Of a stretch of DNA of 8,181 nucleotides, positions 1 through 5,554 are shown in pieces. The notes beneath the pieces were generated by a model. It was not told where the DNA came from, searched no databases, and saw nothing but the letters and a program-made list of their open reading frames with translations. Origin of the DNA: an uncultured Clostridia bacterium (GTDB lineage Bacteria > Bacillota > Clostridia > Oscillospirales > CAG-272); contig CAJGEA010000081.1 of the NCBI GenBank assembly GCA_904502015.1, forward strand, positions 1-8,181. The letters are read 5' to 3'. The stretch's first letter is position 1; the number at the start of each line of letters is the position of its first letter. A program made the position numbers and the translations under genes.

Positions 1-484
1 AGTCGATCTCCTCCTCGCGGGACTTGATATCCCACTCTCTCCAGGGAGCGATGATGGGCATATCGGGGCAGAAATGCTTGAGGGTCAGTTCAAAGCGAAC
101 CTGGTCGTTGCCCTTACCGGTGCAGCCGTGGCAGATGGCGTCAGCGCCCTCCTTGATGGCGATCTCGGCAAGACCCTTGGCGATGCAGGGACGGGCGTGG
201 GAGGTACCCAGCAGGTACTCCTCGTAGATGGCGCCGGCCTTCATACAGGGGATGATGTACTCGTCCACGTACTCCTCCGTGAGGTCAAGGACATAGAGCT
301 TGGAAGCGCCCGTCTTGAGTGCCTTCTCCTCCAGACCCTCCAGCTCGTCGGCCTGTCCGACGTTACCCGAAACCGCGATGACCTCGCAGTTGTTGTAGTT
401 TTCCTTGAGCCACGGAATGATGATGGACGTATCCAGACCGCCCGAATATGCAAGGACGACCTTCTTGATGTTTTCCTTATTCAT
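1..484 (-). CDS. argG: Argininosuccinate synthase, N-terminal 161 residues (3' end outside window)
   Basis: Cytosolic enzyme that condenses citrulline and aspartate, using ATP, into argininosuccinate in arginine biosynthesis. The sequence shows the N-type ATP pyrophosphatase P-loop SGGLDTS at residues 14-20, followed by the family-typical GNVGQADELEGLEEKA region (about 53-68), GTSHARPCIAK (about 105-115) and HGCTGKGNDQVRFE (about 129-142), then PWREW near residue 153. These are strong argG signatures. The family is about 400 residues long, so roughly 40 percent is present. The start at 484 is chosen because GGAGG (complement of 491-495) lies six bases upstream and the P-loop sits at the usual distance from the N-terminus. 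It is a separate transcription unit with its own promoter at 548-576 and a likely arginine-responsive operator at 511-524. Nothing indicates damage. In many bacteria argH follows argG; that would lie outside the window. Confidence 0.97.
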   Translation of the reverse strand, partial: MNKENIKKVVLAYSGGLDTSIIIPWLKENYNNCEVIAVSGNVGQADELEGLEEKALKTGASKLYVLDLTEEYVDEYIIPCMKAGAIYEEYLLGTSHARPCIAKGLAEIAIKEGADAICHGCTGKGNDQVRFELTLKHFCPDMPIIAPWREWDIKSREEEID

Positions 485-510
485 AATATGCCTCCGTATG
501 CATCCGATTT

Positions 511-524
511 TGTATAAATATTCG
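511..524 (-). promoter_or_regulatory. Candidate ARG box (ArgR/AhrC operator) in the argG leader
   Basis: The minus strand reads CGAATATTTATACA, matching 12 of 14 positions of the ArgR/AhrC half-site palindrome TGAATWWWWATTCA. It lies about 17-30 bases downstream of the predicted argG transcription start, where a bound hexameric repressor could block transcription with arginine as corepressor. It is nested inside a 6-bp inverted repeat, ATCCGA at 502-507 and TCGGAT at 522-527. The match is seen directly; the regulator itself is not in the window, so the role is inferred from motif and gene context. Confidence 0.6.
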
Positions 525-547
525 GATTTGTGTTTTTTTATGCACTT

Positions 548-576
548 ATTATACCAGTTTAAAAGGCATTTGTCAA
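548..576 (-). promoter_or_regulatory. Consensus SigA promoter of argG
   Basis: On the minus strand a perfect -35 TTGACA (complement of 571-576) is followed by a 17-base spacer and a perfect -10 TATAAT (complement of 548-553). The -10 is preceded by TG plus one base, making an extended -10 (548-556). A start point near 541 gives a leader of roughly 57 bases before the argG ATG. With all elements at consensus the basal promoter should be strong, which fits a gene held down by a repressor such as ArgR/AhrC. Confidence 0.9.
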
Positions 577-678
577 TAGTAATTTATATGTATTTTGTTC
601 TTTTTCACACCGTTATTTTGTTAATTATCACCAGTTATTGCCCAATTGCCTTTGCGTGCTTGTCCACGCGTATTAAAA

Positions 679-699
679 ATATTCATTTTTTATGAATAT
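679..699. repeat. AT-rich inverted repeat upstream of the argG promoter
   Basis: Perfect 8-bp arms ATATTCAT (679-686) and ATGAATAT (692-699) flank five T residues. It lies in the AT-rich stretch 485-735, which otherwise holds only the argG leader and promoter and no convincing gene. The arms contain ATTCA and TGAAT, the outer halves of an ARG box, but turned outward; each full 14-base site scores only 9-10 of 14. It could be an auxiliary operator, or chance in AT-rich DNA. Confidence 0.35.
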
Positions 700-735
700 A
701 TCCGATTTTTTCTGTATTTATTCCGTTTTTCATGC

Positions 736-778
736 AAAAAAGAGGAGTCCGCACGCACGTGTGCGGACTCCCCTTTTT
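736..778 (-). terminator. Rho-independent terminator after the V-ATPase subunit D gene
   Basis: Perfect 11-bp arms GGAGTCCGCAC (744-754) and GTGCGGACTCC (761-771) surround a 6-base loop. An A-run at 736-741 and a T-run at 774-778 flank the stem, so it is symmetrical and could work in either direction. It starts 13 bases beyond the stop codon of the minus-strand gene at 792-1466 and gives a six-U tail in that direction. No plus-strand gene needs it, so I assign it to the minus strand. Confidence 0.9.
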
Positions 779-791
779 GCGAACTTCTGTA

Positions 792-1466
792 TTACTCGCC
801 TGCGTTCTGTGCTTGGAGCTGGGCTTGGAGCTGTGCTTGGAGCATCATGTCCTTGACCTTCATGAGACGGGTGGTATTTCCACGCTCATTCTCCTCCAGC
901 TTCATCTTGATGGACTTCATGGTCTCGAGATAGCGAGGCATCATGATATACTCGAGCGCGTTGACGCGGCGGCGGGTACGCTCGATCTCCTCGGCGAGCA
1001 TCTGGGCGGTTTTTTCCAGCTCGGCGAGCTTGACGAGATCCGTAAGAATCTCGTTAAGCTCGCGCAGGGAGGCATCCAGTTCACCCGACGTGAATGCCAT
1101 GCCGTAGTTATAGCTGTCGGTGCCGCCCTCGGTGCGAACATCCAAACGGAATACAGGCACCGACACGCTCATGACGTTGCGGAAATCCACGTCCAGCTCG
1201 CTCTCCTTTTTGGACAGCATGAGCGCCTCCTTAAGCATGAGGGGGCTGGACACCGCGCTGGCAATGCTAAAGCTGCCGTGAACCGCCGCGAGGGACGTTT
1301 CCAGCCGCTCGCGCAGCTCCTTGTCGGCGCGCACGACCTCGAGAAACTTCTTCATCAGCTCGTCGCGCTTGTCCTTGAGCAGCTTGTGACCGCGGCGGGC
1401 GGTATTGTACCGCGCCTGGATCTTTTTCAGCTCCATGCGCGTGGGATTGACTCTCAACTCTGCCAT
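792..1466 (-). CDS. ntpD: V-type ATP synthase subunit D (central stalk)
   Basis: Central-stalk subunit of the V1 sector of a V/A-type ATPase; with subunit F it forms the rotor coupling ATP hydrolysis or synthesis in the A3B3 head to ion movement through the membrane ring. The protein is 224 residues, normal for the family (about 200-230). Family signatures are visible: VNPTRMEL (residues 7-14), TARRGHKLLKDKRDELM (about 22-38), a middle segment with GGTDSYNYG, and near the C-terminus RVNALEYIMMPRYLETM followed by a charged helix with KMKLEE and RLMKVKDM. Both ends are predicted long helices that form the antiparallel coiled coil. AAAGGA lies about seven bases upstream of the ATG at 1466. The extreme C-terminus is a Gln/Ala/Leu mini-repeat. 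No A or B subunit gene precedes it, unlike the usual A-B-D order, and a terminator follows. No good promoter was found in 1467-1647. Also called atpD or vatD. Confidence 0.96.
   Translation of the reverse strand: MAELRVNPTRMELKKIQARYNTARRGHKLLKDKRDELMKKFLEVVRADKELRERLETSLAAVHGSFSIASAVSSPLMLKEALMLSKKESELDVDFRNVMSVSVPVFRLDVRTEGGTDSYNYGMAFTSGELDASLRELNEILTDLVKLAELEKTAQMLAEEIERTRRRVNALEYIMMPRYLETMKSIKMKLEENERGNTTRLMKVKDMMLQAQLQAQLQAQNAGE
807..842 (-). repeat. Three 12-bp tandem units in the 3' end of the subunit D gene
   Basis: Three units of CTGTGCTTGGAG (807-818, 819-830, 831-842; the middle one differs at one base) encode LQAQ repeats at the C-terminus of subunit D. They are in frame, so copy changes would alter protein length by four residues without a frameshift. 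Confidence 0.85.
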
Positions 1467-1501
1467 ATCGGATTTCCTTTCTGCGTTGGGGAGCGGTTTT
1501 T

Positions 1502-1567
1502 GCGGGGTTCCACCCCGCGCCCCGCCAAAACTTTCTTGTAATGAAAGTCTCTTTCGCTTCGCGAAAG
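1502..1567. repeat. Cluster of three short hairpins, possible dispersed intergenic repeat
   Basis: Three consecutive inverted repeats lie in the gap upstream of the subunit D gene: GCGGGGT/ACCCCGC (1502-1508 and 1512-1518, 3-base loop), ACTTTC/GAAAGT (1530-1535 and 1543-1548) and CTTTCGC/GCGAAAG (1551-1557 and 1561-1567, 3-base loop). The first and third are perfect 7-bp stems with tiny loops. None has a suitable T-run directly behind it on either strand, so they are not ordinary terminators. The layout, a GC-rich hairpin next to CTTTC/GAAAG hairpins and an AAGTTCTTT-type sequence (complement of 1576-1584), resembles intergenic repeats I associate with Oscillospirales genomes; that recollection needs a genome-wide search. 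This DNA could also form leader structure of the downstream mRNA. Confidence 0.5.
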
Positions 1568-1589
1568 TTTGGATTCAAAGAACTTTAAT

Positions 1590-1625
1590 AAAAAACATTT
1601 TCAGGCTTTTAGTGGAGGCAAAGCC
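1590..1625 (-). terminator. Weak terminator candidate after the last paralog gene
   Basis: A 6-bp stem GGCTTT/AAAGCC (1604-1609 and 1620-1625) with a 10-base loop follows the stop codon at 1648 by about 22 bases. A six-T tract on the minus strand (1590-1595) starts only eight bases beyond the stem. The short stem, long loop and offset T-tract make termination inefficient at best, leaving readthrough into the subunit D gene possible. Confidence 0.35.
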
Positions 1626-1647
1626 CCATAGATCCATTATGATCCGA

Positions 1648-3564
1648 TCACACCGCGGGGCGATATGTCCCATCAGCGGGATCATCGGTCACCGTGACCG
1701 TAAAGGAGCGGGTGTATTCCCCGTAGGTCACCGTCACGGTTGCTGTGCCTACCTCGCACGCTGTGATAACGCCCAGCTCGTCTATGGTAATGATACCGTC
1801 GCCCTCGGTCAGCGTGATAGTCATAGCATCCTGCCCCGCCCGGGTGTTCAACTCGTCCTGCTGGCCGTCAGCAAAGGTGAGGCGGGCGCGGATCTGCGGG
1901 CGGTGCAGCTCGGATTCACCCTTATAGAGTGTGATCTGCTCGGGCATCGCCAATTCAAAGGACACGAGATCGCCCTCGCGGCCGACATCGGCCTTGGTTT
2001 CAACGACACGAAGCCAAAAGCAATGCGCAAGGCCCTTGTAGGTGACCGTGACCCTTGTTTCACCCACGCCAACGGGAATGAGGCGTGTCTTATTCACCCG
2101 GATCACGCTCTCGTCATAGTCCGAGAAGGTAACCTCACGGGAGGCAACCGTCATGCCCCGGCTGAAGGCATCGTACGCTTGAAACTCAAGCTCTAACGCC
2201 GAGCCGGTCACGGCCATCTCATAGTAATTCTTCCCGGTTTTGAACAGAGTCGGGAGGGTTTCCTTCACGGGAGTCACGGGTGTCTTGGCCAACTCGCCGA
2301 TCACGCAGGACTTGGCTCGCTCGGCATCCATATCGTTGCCGTCCGACAGGCCCAGCGTAATGGGCTGAACACGGGTGTTCCACTTACCCCATCCCACCAT
2401 ACCGTAGGCGTACAGCACGCGCAAGCGATCCGCATCTGTATCGAGGCGAATATGACCGTTTCGGCGAGAGGACAGGCCCGAGCTGTGCAGACCGCCGTAG
2501 GTATTCTCGCGCACGATGTCCACCAGCTCAAAGGACAATCCGTCATTGGATTCCAGAACGGCAAGCCAGCTTCTGTCACCCATACGTTCACCCGTGGTGA
2601 GCGCGATGAACTTGCCCAGATCCTCCACGTACTTGACGTTCAGGGAGTCAAAATTGCGAGTCTCGGTTCTTTTTTGATAGACAGCTCCGCGCTGTTGCAG
2701 GGTCAGGGGCCAATTCTCATCTGCGGCATCAGCCGTAGCGAGCATGGTGTATTCCGCCGAGCCGGGCGAGCAGGTGTAGTACAGGTAGAGCGTGCCGTTC
2801 AACTCAATCATACACGCCTCTCCCATGCCCCAGCTCTGATACGATCCATCGTAATAGAACAGGGGCTGGGGATTGGCACCGCCCCACCCCGACCCGTTCC
2901 ACTTTTCAAACGGGCCGTCGGGTGTCTCGGAGCGAGCAACGAAAATATTGTTGCACGTACCCCCGGGATTCATGGTGGAGGTGTAGGTCAGATAATAGTA
3001 CCCGTTAAAATACACCACGTCGGGATCGCAGCAGGAAAAATGATCCATAGAGCCCGGTGTGGGGGACATGACGATTTTTTCGCGCGTCCAGGTTTTTCCG
3101 TTGTCATCGGAGTGGCGGTAGGCGATCCAGTCCCACTCGGTCATAATACCGTTACAAGCAAAGTAGGCATCCACCGATCCGTCGTCGTTGTAGAGGTAGG
3201 ACGCGCCGTAATGGTATCCGCCGTTTCCGTTGTCGGGGATGCAATAAATATCATAGCCTTCGCCAATCACCGCCATATCCGGCACCTTGGAGGTGTCGGG
3301 TGTGACCAGTTCAATGCGGTTGGCCTCAAAGTAATCGGTGGTCTCGGCCTCGGTTTCGGTCTCGGTCTCGGTTTCGCTTTCAGTTTCGCTCGCAGGCTCG
3401 GACTCAGATTCAGATTCGGATTCGGATACCGGCTGCGTCACAACAGCCGTTTCGGTTTCACTCTCACTCTCGGAGGGTGTCTTGTCGCCACCCGTGCATC
3501 CGATGAGGAGAGCGCAGATCAGGGCGACAGCCGCCGCCAAAATCATTCGGCATTCTTTTCTCAT
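1648..3564 (-). CDS. Secreted lipoprotein: GH43/sialidase-like propeller with two Ig-like (BIG2-type) domains
   Basis: Predicted cell-surface lipoprotein of 638 residues, last of three tandem paralogs. Residues 1-23 are a lipoprotein signal peptide with lipobox LIGC (Cys23). Residues 31-76 are a Ser/Glu/Thr linker. About 85-410 is a propeller-like domain with an Asp-box (SDDNGKTW, 152-159), a GH43-like blade (CCDPDVVYFNGYYYL, 178-192) and a GMGEA turn with Glu249. Asp132, Asp180 and Glu249 recur in all three paralogs and are candidate catalytic residues. His360 and His371 flank a shared GLS-R-GHI segment, possibly a metal or halide site as in GH43. Residues about 440-522 and 530-626 are BIG2-like domains ending in VTVTY strands. 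It probably binds or cleaves a glycan, with the Ig domains spacing it from the surface. Its gene starts 36 bases after the previous stop; the ribosome site is weak (AAAAGAG), so Met7 is a possible alternative start. Substrate unknown; it could be a non-catalytic lectin. Confidence 0.85.
   Translation of the reverse strand: MRKECRMILAAAVALICALLIGCTGGDKTPSESESETETAVVTQPVSESESESESEPASETESETETETETEAETTDYFEANRIELVTPDTSKVPDMAVIGEGYDIYCIPDNGNGGYHYGASYLYNDDGSVDAYFACNGIMTEWDWIAYRHSDDNGKTWTREKIVMSPTPGSMDHFSCCDPDVVYFNGYYYLTYTSTMNPGGTCNNIFVARSETPDGPFEKWNGSGWGGANPQPLFYYDGSYQSWGMGEACMIELNGTLYLYYTCSPGSAEYTMLATADAADENWPLTLQQRGAVYQKRTETRNFDSLNVKYVEDLGKFIALTTGERMGDRSWLAVLESNDGLSFELVDIVRENTYGGLHSSGLSSRRNGHIRLDTDADRLRVLYAYGMVGWGKWNTRVQPITLGLSDGNDMDAERAKSCVIGELAKTPVTPVKETLPTLFKTGKNYYEMAVTGSALELEFQAYDAFSRGMTVASREVTFSDYDESVIRVNKTRLIPVGVGETRVTVTYKGLAHCFWLRVVETKADVGREGDLVSFELAMPEQITLYKGESELHRPQIRARLTFADGQQDELNTRAGQDAMTITLTEGDGIITIDELGVITACEVGTATVTVTYGEYTRSFTVTVTDDPADGTYRPAV
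3337..3474 (-). repeat. Low-complexity Ser/Glu/Thr linker-coding repeat, last paralog
   Basis: Encodes residues 31-76, built from SE and TE dipeptides with few other residues. At DNA level it is short 6-bp units of the type GGATTC, GGACTC or GGTCTC on the plus strand. The units are in frame, so slippage would change linker length in two-residue steps. The acidic hydroxyl-rich character suits an extended cell-wall-spanning tether just after the lipidated Cys23. Confidence 0.85.
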
Positions 3565-3600
3565 GGTTTTTCTCTTTTCTGTTATTGATAATCAGACAGG

Positions 3601-5526
3601 TCAGTGAGCAGGACGGTACACCGCGTCGGCAGGATCTTCGGTCACCGTAACACGAACGGTGCGGGTGTAGCCCTTATACGTAACCGTAACAGTCACAGTG
3701 CCGGCCTTGCACGCCGTAATGAGGCCCATGTCGTCAATCCGAATGACCCCGGCATCGCCTTCAATGGAATAGGTCATGGTTTTCTGGCCGTCACGGATGT
3801 TCAGCTCTTCCTCGCGCCCGTCTCCGTAAGTAATACGTGCACGGATCTGCGGGCCGTACACCGCGGCCTCATCCTTATACACCGTAATCTCCTCGGGAAT
3901 GGTCAGGTTGAACGATACAATATCCGTTGCCTTGCCAATGTCTGCGCTGCTCTCCACGACACGGACCCAAAAATGATGCAAAAGCCCCTTGTAGGTCACA
4001 GTGACTCTCGTTTCTCCCGCTCCAACGGGCATGATCTGCCCCCTGTCAACGCGAATGACGTTCTCGTCGTATTCCGAGAAGGCTACGTCCTTATCTCTCA
4101 TCGAAATATCCATTCCTCGGTTAAACGAATCGTACGATTTCAGTACAATTTTCAAGACCGATCTACCCGCCACAATCTCGTAAAAATCCTTTTCGGTACT
4201 CAGCAGGATCGGCATGGTGTCCCTCTGCGCGGGCACGGGAGTCTTGGCCAGCTCGCCCATCACGCAGGGCTTAGCTCGCTCGGCCTCCATGTCGTTACCG
4301 TCGGACAAGCCCAGCGTAATGGGCTGAACGCGGGCGTTCCACTTGCCCCATTCCACCGTGCCGTAGCCGTACACCACGTGCAGGCGGTCGGCATCGGTAT
4401 CCAGACGGATATGCCCGTTTCGACGGGAGGAGAGGCCCGCGTTGTGCAGACCCGCGTAGGTATTCTCACGCACGGCATCCACCAGTTCAAAGGTCAGGCC
4501 GTCCTCGGATTCCAGCACGGCCAGCCAGCTCTGATCGCCCATACGGTTTCCCGTAGATACGGCAACGAATTTGCCCAGATCCTCGACGTACTTGACGTCC
4601 AGCGAGTCGATAAGAAAATCCTCGGTGCGCTTTTGGTAAGCCACGCCGTGCTGCTGAATGGTCAAGGGCCAGTTCTCGCTCGTAGCGTCAGCCGTAGCGA
4701 CCATGGTGTATTCCACGGATCCGAGCGAGCAGGTATAGTAGATATAGAGCGTACCGTTGAGCTCGACCATGCTCCCCTCGCCCAGACCCCACAGCTTATG
4801 CGTTCCCTCATAGTAGACAATGGGTTCAGGGTTGGGGCCGCCCCAACCCGTACCGTTCCATTTTTCAAACGGGCCGTCAGGATTTTCAGAGCGGGCAATG
4901 AACAGGTTATTGCATCGGCCGTCCTGGTTCAGCGTAGAGGTATAGGCGAGGTAGTAGTAGCCGTTGAAGTACACCACGCCGGGATCACAGCAGGACAGAT
5001 CGTCCATCTCTCCGGGGGTGGGGGCCATTACGATCTTCTCGGCGCTCCAGGTCTTTCCGTTATCGTCCGAATGGCGATAGGAAATCCAGTCCCATTGCGT
5101 GGGAATTCCCGCACAGGCAAAGTAGGCATCCACCGAGCCGTCGTCGTTATACAGATAGGTCGCACCGTAGCGGTAACCGCCGTTTCCGTTGTCGGGAATG
5201 CAATAAATATCGTAGCCTTCATCGGCCACAGCCATGTCTACAACCTTGGAGGTGTCGGGGGTGACCAGCTCAATGCGATTGGCCTCAAAGTAATCGGTAG
5301 TTTCCTCCGCCGTCTGCGTCTCGGTTTCGTTTTCGGTCTCGGTCGCAGGCTCGGTCTCGGTCGCAGGCTCGGTCTCGGTCACAGGCTCGGTCTCGGTCAG
5401 AACGGTGGTGGTTTGATCCTCACTCCCCCCCTCGGCGGGCGGTGTGTCACCGCCCGTGCAACCGACGAGAAGAGCGCAGGTAAGAGAGACAAGCGTTACC
5501 GCAGATGTCCAATTCATTCTTTTCAT
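3601..5526 (-). CDS. Secreted lipoprotein paralog: GH43/sialidase-like propeller with two Ig-like domains
   Basis: Predicted surface lipoprotein of 641 residues, middle gene of the tandem set, nearly colinear with the gene at 1648-3564. Over the first 120 or so propeller residues about 100 are identical by eye; the Ig-like part is more diverged. Signal peptide with lipobox LVGC (Cys23), acidic linker about 40-76, propeller about 86-411 with Asp-box SDDNGKTW (153-160), candidate catalytic Asp133, Asp181 (in CCDPGVVYFNGYYYL) and Glu250 (in GLGEG), then two BIG2-like domains ending in VTVTY strands. The start at 5526 has AAGGA ten bases upstream; Met4 is an alternative. Only 28 bases separate it from the preceding stop at 5555 and 36 from the next start, with no terminator between, which supports one operon. 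The duplication looks fairly recent for the propeller but not for the linker. Function is inferred: extracellular glycan hydrolysis or binding. A non-enzymatic adhesin remains possible. Confidence 0.85.
   Translation of the reverse strand: MKRMNWTSAVTLVSLTCALLVGCTGGDTPPAEGGSEDQTTTVLTETEPVTETEPATETEPATETENETETQTAEETTDYFEANRIELVTPDTSKVVDMAVADEGYDIYCIPDNGNGGYRYGATYLYNDDGSVDAYFACAGIPTQWDWISYRHSDDNGKTWSAEKIVMAPTPGEMDDLSCCDPGVVYFNGYYYLAYTSTLNQDGRCNNLFIARSENPDGPFEKWNGTGWGGPNPEPIVYYEGTHKLWGLGEGSMVELNGTLYIYYTCSLGSVEYTMVATADATSENWPLTIQQHGVAYQKRTEDFLIDSLDVKYVEDLGKFVAVSTGNRMGDQSWLAVLESEDGLTFELVDAVRENTYAGLHNAGLSSRRNGHIRLDTDADRLHVVYGYGTVEWGKWNARVQPITLGLSDGNDMEAERAKPCVMGELAKTPVPAQRDTMPILLSTEKDFYEIVAGRSVLKIVLKSYDSFNRGMDISMRDKDVAFSEYDENVIRVDRGQIMPVGAGETRVTVTYKGLLHHFWVRVVESSADIGKATDIVSFNLTIPEEITVYKDEAAVYGPQIRARITYGDGREEELNIRDGQKTMTYSIEGDAGVIRIDDMGLITACKAGTVTVTVTYKGYTRTVRVTVTEDPADAVYRPAH
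5334..5398 (-). repeat. 18-bp tandem repeat coding the TETEPA linker
   Basis: Three 18-bp units (5334-5351, 5352-5369, 5370-5387; the third has one substitution at 5381) plus a partial fourth to 5398 encode repeated TETEPA or TETEPV. The first two units are identical, which suggests recent expansion. The neighbouring paralog uses SE/TE dipeptide units instead, so the two linkers arose by different expansions. Confidence 0.88.
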
Positions 5527-5554
5527 GATCGTGTTTTCCTTGTTACGTAAATTA

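Noticed and set aside
485..735. A riboswitch or T-box leader ahead of argG
   Set aside because: With the promoter at 548-576 the leader is only about 57 bases, has no T-box motif or leader terminator, and is explained by an ARG box.
736..778. Plus-strand terminator
   Set aside because: The hairpin is symmetrical with a T-run on both strands, but there is no plus-strand gene ending here, while the subunit D gene ends 13 bases away on the minus strand.
732..1541. A plus-strand open frame opposite the V-ATPase subunit D gene
   Set aside because: It begins inside the terminator hairpin and covers a clear ntpD on the other strand; no domain is visible.
2452..3588. A 378-codon open frame on the plus strand opposite the last paralog
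   Set aside because: Same reason: a shadow of the sense gene; its Gly/Phe/Ser-rich end simply mirrors the SE/TE linker repeat.
3604..5550. A 648-codon open frame on the plus strand opposite the middle paralog
   Set aside because: It is the exact antisense of a well-supported lipoprotein gene, gives no recognisable domains, and arises from codon bias in the GC-rich sense strand. The sense frame has a signal peptide, RBS and paralogs.
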